Below, piece after piece: positions 46,982-59,359 of a stretch of DNA of 64,000 nt. Location: contig QYRS01000007.1 in assembly GCA_006503535.1 (NCBI GenBank), forward strand, positions 1,674,001 through 1,738,000, written 5' to 3'. Position 1 is the stretch's first letter; every line of letters starts with the position of its first letter. This DNA is from Arthrinium phaeospermum. Lineage: Eukaryota > Ascomycota > Sordariomycetes > Amphisphaeriales > Apiosporaceae. A program made the position numbers and the translations under genes. A model generated the notes under the pieces. The model did no database searches. It saw only the letters and a program-made list of their open reading frames with translations, and was not told the DNA's origin.

Positions 46982-48757
46982 TTACCAGCCCTGAGCGTGG
47001 TAGCCGCCAACGGCATCGCGCTCCAGGTACTGGTTCCAGCTAGTGGCGTTGGGCTCCTCCTGGGTCTCCTCGGTCTTCTTCATGCAAAACCTTTTCGGGG
47101 TATTGCTTGAGGTTGGCCACATCATGAGAAGTGTGCCGCCTCTTGAGCACAGCGTTGGGTGGATCTTTTGCTGACGCTCCCAGAGGAGCTGTCGGCGGAG
47201 CGACCTGTCAACTCGTGGTGTAGCATGTTGCGTCTCGTAGTTCGTGGCGACAGTGTGATTGCGCTGATGCCATTGGCACTTGTCATGATAGGCTGGGCAG
47301 TGCTGCGAGGAACCTCGTTAATGGGCCTCAAAGGGGTGCGGCGCATGCACCCTTCATTTCAAGACCGCTGTCGTCGGAATCGTTCGGCGAAGGCCTTGAC
47401 TGTGGGGATGTGTGGACAGTCCGCGCGCGTTGCAGAGCCGAAGTGGACTGCGCGCGCGTTGCAGAGCCGAAGTGGACTGCGAAGCGATGGCGGCACCTAG
47501 GCCACCACGGGGCGCTGGTCCTGCCCACCAGCAAACATCAAACTGAGGTTGGACCGGTGAGAGGTCAGGTTGGGTTTGGACGGGACGCGCTTGAAAGTGA
47601 CTGGGTCGTCCATGCTCTCCTTGCCGGCCTCCTCGATGGAATCCTCCCACTCCGAATCATCCTCATCATCGTCAATAGCGCTCTCGTCGATGTAGCTATC
47701 CGACTGCTCGTCACTATCTTGTGTCTGAATAGTGCGCATGCTGACCTGGTTGCTAAACGAGGTTTGCTTCTTCTGGGCATTCAACAAAGAGTTGGGTCGA
47801 GCAGAGTGCTGGCACTCTTCAACGATGGGCTTGGGTCCTCGGCAGAGCCAGATGATGCGCCAAGCTGGAACATCTTAGGCTTCCCTTGAGGAGCGAGAGA
47901 CTTGTGTTGCATCAAGCTTTGAGGAGAGGACTCGTCACCCGAAGAGCCACCGAGGGCAAACTTGGCGGGCTGCTTCTTAAGCTGGACCGGGCGGTATGCT
48001 GGAGCAGCTTGGGGTTCGGGGATCGCGCCGAGGGCGAGTTGCTTCATTGACTCTTGACTGCGAAGCTGCAGGGTAGGGATGGAGACTTGGGATGGAGAAA
48101 AGCCGCGGATAACAGTGGTGCGGCTCGGGGCACGCTCGCCGCTGGTACTGGAGGTGACGCCCGATGATACCGAAGGGACGGCGAGGACATCTCAGCCAAA
48201 GGTGCCAGGTTGGGCTCCTTATCTTGAATAATGGAGACGACCATCTTCTCCAGGTGGTCAGATGTGATGTGGCGCTCACGGCCGCGGCTGCGATTGCTCG
48301 CGTTCGAGTCTTGTCGAAGGATTCTGGGTCGGGAGATCTCCATGGGTTCGGATTCGGAGCTGAACTCAATGGCCTCTTCGTATTCAGCGATAGAGTCGAC
48401 ACTGCCGGACAATTGGGGAACTTCTGGTATCCGCAATTCGGGGATGTCCTTGGGTGCTGTGGTGGCGACGGGGGAGAAGTTGCTTGTTGAAGTTTGCTCT
48501 CAGTGGCGTCGCAGCAGAAGGTCTCGCGGTTCCAGAGTCTCCAGCTGAGGTTCTCTAACCTCCGGCCTTGCTCAACTGAGTCGGCACATCTGGAGAAAAC
48601 TATCGAGGGGGGTTAGTGCCAAGCCTGGCTGTAACAGGCCTGAGTGAGCTAACGTACCTGTCCACATGTTGAAGAGGTTTTGAGCATTGGCAGTGTCGAC
48701 CTTGTGGATGACGTTGGGGTCCACGGTCAGGACCAATCCTTCAGGTCTACCAGGCAT
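46982..48757 (-). CDS. DUF1752 (GATA_AreA-like) / DUF3295 regulator-like protein
   Basis: Fungal protein with the AreA N-terminal-type domain and a DUF3295 C-terminus; thought to act in nutrient signalling, exact role unknown. Exon 1 (48658-48757) encodes MPGRPEGLVLTVDPNVIHKV, then ANAQNLFNMWT. After an intron (48600-48657) exon 2 continues VFSRCADSVEQGRRLENLSW and RLWNRETF, the heart of DUF1752. The middle is Ser/Pro/acidic (DESAIDDDEDDSEWEDSIEE). The C-terminus carries SLRRQLLWERQQKIHPTL and the conserved ending AVGGYHAQGW before TAA at 46982-46984. There is no zinc-finger GATA domain, so it is not AreA itself. Several frame changes (near 48450, 48190, 48045, 47790, 47195, 47093) and a 29-bp duplication at 47422-47479 break the frame. 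Confidence 0.88.
47422..47479. repeat. 29-bp exact tandem duplication in the DUF3295 gene
   Basis: CGCGCGCGTTGCAGAGCCG and its continuation (47422-47450) is repeated exactly at 47451-47479. 29 bp is not divisible by three and shifts the frame in the C-terminal part of the protein. It is the third frame-breaking tandem duplication in this window. Confidence 0.93.
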
Positions 48758-51700
48758 GATGATGCTGGATGCTTCCCGCGTGGTGGAAGCAGCTGTGTAG
48801 GTGAAGAGCGCGGGTATCGTGATGTTGGTAGCGCGAACTCGATCGCGGCAGTCACTCGGGAAGCGCTTCTCAAGCGGTCAATGGGGTGTCATAAGTACAA
48901 ATCGGCACCTCGAGAGTAACAGGGACGTAAGAAGAGGAGTCGGTTGCGGTGTCGTCGAGAAGGTCGAGTTCCAGAAGACGAGACGAGGTGAAGATGCAAA
49001 GCGGTGGTGATGTAAGTGGGACCCCGGCAATTGTAGATGGCAGCAGGGAGACGTTATGCTGCTGGACGCGGTGGTGTTGGTGGTGTTGGTAGTAGAGTCG
49101 TCGTAGAGGGCAGTAGTTGTGTAAATACTGATTCCCACTTGTAAGTCGGACACAGGGCTATGATTGTTGCAGCTGGCGCTATGTCAATATCGTGAAGGGC
49201 AAAGAAAGAGTCTGCGGAGGAGGAGTGGGTTGACATGTACATATGTATGAGGATGTTGTGCTGGTGCGTCGGGTCTGGTCCTTCTGATATGAGAGGGAGA
49301 GCGGAGGGAAGTGGAGTGGCCAGCAGGACAAGGGTGTTCAGTGAATGGGAGAGGATCCCAGAAGGCGCGGTGTGAAGTACCTGAGTACGTCGCGGTACGT
49401 ACCCCCAGGCCAAAGTAACGAGTCGCGCCTTTTTATTTTCTTCTGCTCTTCTTCCCATTCCCTGGCGTCTCCCTGGCGGTCGGATGGCCATTGAGCTACT
49501 GAAGAAAAAAAAGGCGTGGGAGGAGGGGGGTACGTAGCTACTTTGGCCTGGATACCTCCTTAAGCCTGACCAAGTGGGTATCCTGGGGTCTCTCTTCGGG
49601 CTGTTTGTGGGTGGTGGTCCATGGTTTCCAGGCCCCCTGGAGTACCTTTTTTTCATCCTGAACTTTGGGCACAAGTGACCATGTACCGCCGTACCTGGCA
49701 CTTTTTTTTTCTTCCTTTCCTTGACTGCCCTCTGTGCCCCCCTCCCACTGATCTCATGTGGCCCCCGTTACTGGATTCTCCACGTTAGAACGGCCCTGAC
49801 CCAGTGGTCGGCGGTCTACGGCCAGACTCTCCTACAGCGAGCGACTTGGCTGGACTCAAGCACTTGCTCTCTCCGGCTAGACAGCATCTGTTAGCGCAGT
49901 TGCTAGGCTCGGAGCGGCAGTATCTTCCACAAGGGGCATTTCCCATGGGCTTCTCAGTCATCGGGACTTGTCCGGTGAATTGTGCGTTTCGAAGCCGGAC
50001 TCTGTTCCCGGCGTCTGACTCTCTTTTCTGTGACCAGATCTTCTGATCGCGCAACCAGGCCGCCGTCTAGGTCTGGCTGTCGCCTCGTCGCTTGCTGGTC
50101 GTCAAAGCCAGTGGGTAAGTGCCCACTGTATTTCACCAAAATCAAGGTGCCAATTGGAAAACCATGTCAAGTAAAGTCCAGCCTCGTTCTGCAAGAGAGG
50201 CAGTGTCGCGTACAAGCAAACACGAGCGTCTACGATAATGACGATAGAACATCTGGAGTCCTCTTGGCGACTCTGAAGTCTAGACTTTTTGACCCATCCT
50301 TCTTCCCAGCTCTTGAATCCAGCGCAGGCAAGGGAACGAGAGGGATACGAATTGCCAGGAGGCCATTGCGTGGCTAGCAGTTCCACCACATACAACATTG
50401 ATTGATAGTGATCTCTGATTGCCTTGGTGCCCATGCCAAATCTGCCTTGATTGATATGTGAAAATTACTGGGCATCACGACTTCTTGGTCCACCTATGAT
50501 CGAAGAGTCGCAACATAACAATCCGGCTTCTGTCGCTTTATCTCGTCGCCCTGATGCTACCCAGGGCGATCTTGCTTCTTTCCCTAGGGTCACTGTTGCC
50601 CGTGATGGGAGCGGCCATCATTAATCAACTCAAAATGTAAACCCTTTTCTGCATACTTGAAGAAGCACTTGGTCGTCTACAAGACAGCGGAACCTTGAAG
50701 CCCATTACCCGAAATGCACTTAGTTCCGGCTGCCGACTGGTAGACAATCTGCTACTAGTTGAGCGATACTCTACTTCTCTATCACTGGCACCGGGGACGG
50801 GGCACGGGATCCAAAGGGTGTCAATTGCTGGCACCAAACAACGGTATTCAACATATTGTCATGATTGTGGTTGGTGGTCACTGGGCATGATGAGGTCGCA
50901 GCTGGAATTCGGGCGACCCAAGATATTGGCTCTTGATCGATGCCACTCCTGGATTTCCAGGACTTGCCTCATTCCGAGCTCTCGTGATTAGTCGCAAACG
51001 CAAAACTAAGCACCTCTTTGAGAAGGGAGAGCTTCGTTTGAAATCATTTGGCTGATGTCATTGAGTCATCCTCGAAACTCACGTCGATTGGCAGCAATCA
51101 TTGCCGTTGGGGTAGTCATGAGAGGTAGCCTACATGCCGTCCCGGGGCAATCACTGGCTGAGACTATCCCAAGCACATGCGTCAACGGCAGAATCGACGG
51201 CCAACGTCCATTCATTGCCTGCTTTACTACTTCACCTCACCTTCTTCTGCATGGGGTCCGCAAACGCAAAAGCGACGAGGTCCGGTTGCAGCTCTGCGAA
51301 CAGGCAGACACGTGCGTAGTCCAAGCAACCACCGTCAAACACCACGGGAGAGGGGAGAAGCGAACATTGTTAGGGGTCCTATCAGTCCTGACTGACACTT
51401 GATGAATTCCGGTTGATGCGTTGTCGCTGTTTGTTCCCGTGAGCATGACCTAAAAAAGCAATGCTCAACATCCGGGATCTGGTGGCCTGCCAGTAATTGG
51501 CTCCTCCGCATAAAAAGAACATGGTCAGCTGAGCGCTCTCAGCCTCACAACCTGGCATGCCTCGGCGGCCAGGCCCCTAGGCGCCCCCGCGCTCGTCTTG
51601 CCCGGGTCTCCAACAGGCAGATAACGCGCTGCGCTCTTCAATGCACTCGGTATTGCATGTTACGGACTTATAGCAGCTTGTATATATTGCGGAGAAGAAG

Positions 51701-54700
51701 TGGAAAAGCCCGCGCGCTTGACTGTTGATTGGCTTGGTAATCACAATCAGCGGCCAATTCAAACTCGCCGTCTCGGTCACGTTCGCCTCCCACAGTCGAA
51801 AGATGCTCGGTCGCCGTATCTACATCGCCAACCTGCTCGCTCCACATTATCACCAACTGCGTAGCGGTTACTCCCGCGCGGCCCAGTGAGGACTTGCTTA
51901 TTATGCCTTTCACATCCGAGGTACAAACGCTCTCGTGATCTTGCAAAAACGGTATCCTGCCGAGCCCGTCTGCTCAGGAATGAGGAGATGCTACGTTATT
52001 GGCGAATCGCATTGCTGTTGCGAGTGCTACAATGCGGCACCGTACATTGGTAACATTCCTCAGTCGTCAGTATCGACCTGTGGCGGCAATCACGGGGGGG
52101 AGGCCTTTTGCCAAGCCAATGGACGGCCAACCCCACGCTCGCCAATTGGGAAGTGATAACACATACCCGTGCCGACGCCGCACCCGTTTGGTTAATCACA
52201 CCTTTCCAATCACACTCTCCTCATCGAGACAGAAATGCACCGCCAACAGGGGGCGCTGTTCCAAAAAGGGCCTTATACTCGCCGCGTTTATCTCCCACCA
52301 TGACCGGAGAAGCGCGGAGTTTCTTGGGTGCAAGGTTGTTGCTGCCGTTATCAAAACCACCAACACCACATCCCTATCGTATTAGAGTTCAAATGTGACT
52401 AGTTGCGCATCACCGCTTTTGAGGCTGTCGTCGTCGTCCGGCGGGTGCACACCAAATGACTCTACCTAATGTACACGCGATGGCGCCTGTGCTCCTTTCT
52501 TTCTTTCGCTTCGATTCGCGTTTCGATCCTGGTCGAGCCTCGGCACTGAGAAGAAAAACGCGAGTTGGACTCCCAGCATCTTGGGTGGCTGCAATTTCCA
52601 GCAGCGTGGTGAGGTGGATACTTATTTTTTTGCCCTGGTCGCGCTCAACTTGCTACGGCGACAGGCATTGCAGAACAGCCCGAACCAGGCTCACGTGTGC
52701 GAAATCCAAAACCGAATTAAGAAGAACGCTTGTTATTAACCTAGAATCTCGTCCACGCAAGCTGGCGGAGCGCCCGGGCGATCACGGGAATTTCAGATTT
52801 CCCGTTGACAAAAGTCGCAAATGCCCAAGTAAAGCAATAGAAGCAATCATTAATCTCGGTCAGAGGTCCTACGGCCAGTAATGCCCGATCTGGCAGGCGG
52901 TTCTAGTATCGTGATAGAGACCCCGGGCAGCGCCCTTGTCCCAGTGCTCCTGAATGCATGCTACCTGGTCCTTCTGGAAGGTGTATGGCAGGCCTTCCAT
53001 CAGTCCCCATCGCCCCCCGAAGCGTCGGGATCGTCTCACATTCCCAATGTCGGCGGTACTCTCTAGCTCCTGGTCATTAGCGAGCTCCGAACCCTGCCAG
53101 AACGCTCACCGAGTCGATTTTACCAGTTAGCCTGGCCCAAAGGCGATGGGGGGCCGTCGTGGTCTGTGTCGAGGAGCACGAGGGTTTGGGAAAACGTGGT
53201 TGATGGGCGCTACCACTGATACCAGAAACACTTCCGACCCCCCAGCCCCTGAATACCACGCTGCTATGCTAGCACTGTCTGATGTTGGTTATATGGCATG
53301 TATCAACCAGACTCCGACCTCTGTTGATCATCTACCACCTACCTCTCTTGATCTGTAATTCCAGTACCTGTGTACATAAGGCACCCATATCGGTACCATT
53401 TGAGTGGAATTGGGCAAGCAAACTGTTTGCACTGGCAAATTTGGGAGGCGCTTCATCCTGCAGTTGGGGCTTGCCGTCCCGCTCCGTCGGAAGATCTTGC
53501 GTTTCCATCAAAGAGGTTCCTTTTTATGTTTATTTTAAAATAGAAAGGTACTTCTCCATTTTATCTTCTGATGCCGACCCCTCTAGGATATCGATCTTTC
53601 CCGCCGTAGAAAAGAAAATTGTGTTTTGGCGGCAGTATCAAACCTTTCGTTTGTGACAAACCGTACGCATCGTCGAGTGCACGTGGATTACTGTTTGATT
53701 GTCCTGCCCTTTCAGGATCCAAGAACCCCCACGCGGCGTAAGTCGGGTCTTTTCGGCAGGTGCTGGGACCAAGCGCAATAGAGTAAGCTTCGCTGCGTAG
53801 TAATCTGCTGCTGTTGTCGAGAGGGTCATTCTAGGTCTTCTCAGCTGGTTGTTCTATCTCGTGCGATGCTGAATGGTATTCGAATTTCACTCATAGCTAC
53901 ATAAGTGTTCACAGTCATCTGTCTGGGAATACTGCATGTCTCGTGTTTTCCTCCCAGCGCGACGAATTGATTGACTGATTGACAAGTGATGGGCATGGCT
54001 CCGCCCAATCACTCCGACCATGCAGGGCTGCAGCAAAGTGAGGAGAGAGGCTACGTGCGATCCGCGACATCAGGCCTGGACCGTCTGATCTACAGACTTG
54101 CCTTGCATGCATGCGAAAGGCGATTTGCCATCTATCTTGGCTGGGCGATGCAGCCCGTGACAATCACTGGCGGTAAAGCTTTCATGCACGTTGAATTATT
54201 TATTCGATATCAATGTCTGAAAACGGGAATCCAAGGGTGCGTGCAGTACTCAACCACCACTCACTCGTCAGTTACAAGAAGGATAGAGAAAAAAAAAGTG
54301 ACTGATGCAAACAATCAACACATGACGTGGGGATCTCGCATCCCGCGTGGAAATGATTGCCCTTGCTTCTGTCATCTATCAGCATTTCGTGGCCGCTGCC
54401 CCGGCAGCGCTTCCCCGCGAGCCCCGGAACGAGGGAGGACGACCACCCCAGCTTAGTGTGGGGGAGAAGGGATAAGTGACCGGGAAGGGAAGAAGAAAAG
54501 ACGACTTTTGTCAGCCGTATCATGTACAAAAGATGATGGCTTTTAAGCCTCCCTTATTAATAATGCCAGATTTAATATTTTCAATTGATCAATTAAGGAA
54601 ATAATGCGTATCCGGGGAGATGCAAGCCATCAATTGCAGGGGTTCTTTTTCAATTGCCCTGATGCAGGTATGTCAACCGTGGCTTGAGCTCAGCAGCGAA

Positions 54701-57700
54701 TTACATTATTTTTCAGGAGGGATTGAGTATTACCGTGGCGTTGGCTCCGGAGGGCGGTATCGAGGCAAGTACCGAAAAAGCTAACGCTTTTATCAAAGCC
54801 CCGATCTGGGCCTACTGTTCTTTTCCAGCCTTTTGGCGGCTTCGTTTGCGATGCTTACGTACGTTTCGTCCGTGTTTGCTGCCCCAGTCGAGTGAGGGAG
54901 GGAGATGATCAAAGTGGTTCTCTTCCAGAGCGTCCCGTCATGGGGCGCTCATCAGAAACTATCACCAGGGGTTCCCCAGAGCCACAAAGGAGCTTCGACT
55001 TCATCGTCGGTACCAGGCTGGCGGTGTTGCCCAAGTCATGTGACACGTGTGGAACACCCCAAACCCCTCTCCTCTCTTTATCCCCCAGTGCATCATCACC
55101 CTCCCTGCTCATATGTAATGTTGTATCAATATCCCCGGGCGGCAGCCCACAGGTAAACCCCGAAAAGCTAGCGACGCCAGCTGGTCAGTGCGACTGCCGC
55201 ATCACCGCGGAATGCTCCCCGCGGCACATTGCATCCGAAAGGGGGCATGATCGTCTAAAATGTCACGGAGGGGGAAGGCAGGCGACACTGCTGACTACCC
55301 TCGCTCCCTCGCTGCAACTCGCTTTGTTCGCGACGCAGCAGCAGACTCGTGAAATGGCGCTGGGGTCGTTTTCCGATGAAGGTCTGCCGATCCTCGACTC
55401 GGTCCTCTGCGCCTGTGACGAGGCTCAAGCATTGCATCCTCCATCGCGGCCGCTGTATCGGACTTTGAAACTTCAATATCGCCAATCCCACTACACCATG
55501 ACTATCGCCCCCTAGGTACGTTCAATTTGCGATGTTTGCGCAGATACGTACATTCACTTCAGCCTCAAAATTAAATACGTGCATTGGTAATATATTATTG
55601 GATTTATCGATGCGAAGGGAGGAGCGGCATGGTTACTACGTTACCGTTGGTCACAAATCACATTAAATCCAGACTGCTGGTAACCAATCCTTCTTCTTGG
55701 TTCAGGCCTGCACCGAAGCCCAACCCTTTTTCGAGCCCCCCACCCCCCGGTAACGCCATCGACAGTTTCATGCCCAATGTTTGATCATGTTTGATTGTGT
55801 TGCAGTCGTTCCTTGCTGAAGCAGAAAAGAAAGGGCATGATGACAGTTGCTTTTGCGTCATCCTGCTTTCGCTCCTGACCCGTCATATTCGTCGGGAGCG
55901 GAGGGCGAAGGGAGGGAAGTGCTGGAGCTGAGATGCAATCAGTCATCATCGGCTTGTCTCTGCGTGCTTCCCCGTCCAATGGTAGACCTGGCGTATCGCA
56001 AGTGGCTAATGTTTGCGCACGCCATCCAGTGCGTCGCTCCAAGGATCACGCTGGTCTGTCAACCGCACACCCAAGCACCCACACCACGATCCCAAGTCCA
56101 CGATGACTTCCTTTCCGTAGAGTTTCTTTTCGAGTTCATCCTACCTATCATGCGCCTGTCCTTCTTTTGCATTGGCTGCATGATTCCGATTGGCGCGGGA
56201 AGGAGGATCCTCGGTCAGCAGAACCGTCTCCCATTTCCTATTCGGGCGTCCGAAGTGGTGTACCTCGGGCTTGGCCCAGCCCAGCGCCAACTCAGATGAT
56301 AGGTCGGTCCTCCCCTGCGGCACTCGTCTTGTCAATGGTCAACGCCGTTTGGGCAGATAAGCGAAACACCATAGTTGAAACTGCCTTCCGGATACGGTTC
56401 CGGCCGCACTGACCTCTGACTGCAAGTCCGCAATAGGAAACCTTCTCGAAGTCATATATCACAAAGAGGTCCCTTCGTGATGGGTATGGCTGTTTTCTAA
56501 TTCTTGAGGTCCATCGCCAGTTCATCGCATGGTGTGTCGCCGGCTCCGCTATACTAGGGACGCATGCCGGATGAAAATAATGTTGTTTTGTTTTCGCCCT
56601 TCCTTTGGGCATTCCTCCGCTCACTTGTCATATCCAACACCAACAGGCGACTTGCTGTGCCGCGCAACATTCCGTGTGGTGTGGCAGTCCTTCCCAGCAT
56701 CGTGACAAGGGACGGGACCTACTGCCCCCACGTTCCGGGACAGCCACATCATATCTCATCGGCGACCATTTAATCAATTAGGGCGAGTGCAAAGGTGCCC
56801 AAGGTGAGTGAAGCTCAAAGAGGAATGTGCTTGTCCGACCTGCAATATCCCGACTGACCGGTAGCATCCACCATGGAAATGAAAACGTGATGGAAGGATT
56901 AGTTTGACAGGATTGTACTAATAATGTTTGTAATCCTGGTAATGGTAATGTGACGCATACATGCACTTCTCTTTTGTTCCTGTAAGATCTCTCTCTGTAT
57001 TGCTGGACGCACGCGATCTCAGCCTGGGCAAAGCCCGGATATTAGAGCCCGCTGGGCCGGGCTGTGCCTCGTACGATGCTCGGCTTGCGCAGGTACGGTG
57101 GTGCGCGTGCCCGGCCTGACTGCCCAGTTCGAGTAAGCTTACAACTTAAACAGGTCGTTCCTCTCATCTCAGCCATCGGACGAGCTGGAGGGACGGTCGG
57201 TACTGGGGGAAGACTGCCGGCCGCCTTCCCTGGCGAATGGATGGAAAATAACTTAATCCATCTTGGCTACACGCAGGAAGCCTTTTTTGTGTGAGATTTA
57301 ACGGGGTCGTTGAGAGATCACCACCTCCTGCATGTATTTATCCGTTCATCTAGCTAGACCTCAAGTAAATGCCTGCAACTTGATCTTTTGCAGGGGACGG
57401 CTATTGTCAGCCTCGTCTTCAAACGTGGTTTAGCCGTAATGCTGCAACTCTCTTCCTCTCGCCGTTTTCTCGTTTTTGGGCGGTCATCCGGTCAGAAACA
57501 GCCTCTACTGTCGGTACGTTTCCCCGTCGGCCGTCGGCAGCTGCTGGGCATCACACGAAACATGAAAACCCCACGTGCGCGTGTGCATCTTTTCAAAAAC
57601 GCTCGAGTGTTACCGTAGCTAATGTGGTATTGCCCAGAAAATGAGGAGAACCTGGTCCAGAATGCCGACATTTCTCCAGATTCGTCAACCTCTGCCCATT

Positions 57701-58538
57701 GTACTTGTATGGGGAAGGTGCATGGAGGGTCCAGTACCTCTCTCTGCTAAGAAATTCGCTTAGTAGCGACAGGCGACCCGTGTTCTAGGCCGGAGTTACA
57801 ATGCTGCTGCTGCTGCTGTGCATTCGGTAATTCGCTCGTGTTTCTCTCTTTTCGCGGTCCCTGTTTTCTGATTCGCCGCCTTGGCCTGTCAAACGCAAGC
57901 TGCATACATGCTACTAACGCCTGACGCTACCGCTTGCTTGCGATCTGCATTATCTCTGGAGAATCGTCCCCCCAGTTGTGGGCGGGAAACGGCCAAAGAG
58001 AGAGAGGGAGTCATGGGCCAATCAAATCACCAATGGCGTACTGACTCGGGTGCATAATCCAGTTTCAATTTTCCGATCCAGAATTGCCATGCTGAGCCGC
58101 GAGACGCGCACACCTCTCGCTCCCTCCTCTCATTACGAGCATCCGTCCTAAAACCGGTCCAGATGTTTTGTTGAAAGTGGAGAGTGGTCGCACTTCGCCC
58201 CCGGCTCTTTTCGTGTGAGTGTGGGAAAAAAGGGGAGAGGGGGAAAGGGAAGACCCTGGGACAAAGGTAGCGCTGGAATGGCTCTAGATCGATCCAAGCT
58301 CGTCCAGCCCGAGCGACGGCGCTCTGTGATCATCATTACAAGGACGCTCCTTCGGCGGGAAACGGAGGCGCTTGTGGGTAAACTATTTGGAACCTGTTCC
58401 TACCTATTCCGGTATGTTCACGCGCGATACAGAGCTATCCTCGTAGCAGAATCGTAGAAGGCTGGGGTGGGTATCAGGGTCCAAGACATACAGGCACCAC
58501 CCCAAGACACCACCAGATCAAGCACCACCGCATTGCCG

Positions 58539-58560
58539 CTTCAGCTCACATGAGCTGAAG
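58539..58560. repeat. 22-bp hairpin with 10-bp arms
   Basis: CTTCAGCTCA and TGAGCTGAAG are exact reverse complements separated by CA. It stands alone in the gene-free region, so a protein-binding palindrome or RNA hairpin are both possible. Confidence 0.75.
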
Positions 58561-59011
58561 GAGGCCGACTCATGTGGTTACTGATGTGGTGGTAACCGCG
58601 GCGCGTTACGGTGCGTCGACGCCCGGCAACATCTGGACCACCCAAGCATGCCGAAGGTCCGGGTGACCTACCATCTTGCATGCCGAGGATGCCGATGCTC
58701 GTAATTTTTGATCGGCCGGCCAGGAGGACCTGGCTGATGTTTCAAAAGTATCATTGCTGAGCAGCTCAAGATTGTGCGCGGCAGCTCCAAGCGGAAAGCT
58801 GTTTCGTTGCAGTCGGGACGTGTGTGGTGTTCGTCAGGTCTCATCTTACTGTACTATTATTACCAGACTCTCGCAAGGCTCAGCATTCTAGGAAACCGGC
58901 GCGGCCAGCGTCTTAGAAGTTGAACCGTTCATCAAACGCCCTCTCTCGGTCAATTGCATTCGGCCCTTATCGTCGTCCCCCGCATTTCGAAACATCGGAA
59001 GGTGTTTCTCT

Positions 59012-59359
59012 ATGCAATCGCAATCCCCGGCCCCTACTACCCGAATGAAGCCTGAGGCATATGATTCCGAACCAACACCAACACCAATAGCATCTGGACC
59101 GAGCTACACCGGATCACGAGGTCGGTGGCAGGCAGTAGGCAACAATGCTACTGTTCTCCGCCTGCACCGCCGCCCATGTGAATGTATCGTCAAAGACTAC
59201 TTCCCCGACTATAGCTGGAGCATTAATGCCGCGACATGGCCGGATTGTGTGATCCTGCGAAAGGAGCCAATTCGCAAGGCTATTGCCGCCTACTTATCGT
59301 ATCTAATTGCCCTCGGCCTTATTTGCCAGGGCACTCGGCTGAATTCTTACCCCCCTTAG
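59012..59359 (+). CDS. doubtful 115-aa open reading frame
   Basis: Weak candidate gene in the right-hand non-coding region. It begins MQSQSPAPTTRMKPEAYDSE and contains balanced residues such as ECIVKDYFPDYSWSINAATW and ILRKEPIRKAIAAYLSYL. It has no signal peptide or known domain, and no consensus intron was found. Composition is more protein-like than other frames nearby, but codon bias is weak. It could equally be chance. Confidence 0.2.
   Translation: MQSQSPAPTTRMKPEAYDSEPTPTPIASGPSYTGSRGRWQAVGNNATVLRLHRRPCECIVKDYFPDYSWSINAATWPDCVILRKEPIRKAIAAYLSYLIALGLICQGTRLNSYPP

Noticed and set aside
49054..49701. 215-codon open frame upstream of the DUF3295 gene
   Set aside because: Low-complexity Ser/Pro/Thr frame in a CT-rich leader with no domain; better explained as promoter and 5' UTR.
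54892..55515. 207-codon open frame in the right-hand desert
   Set aside because: No domain, hydrophobic pattern or codon bias consistent with the real genes in this window.
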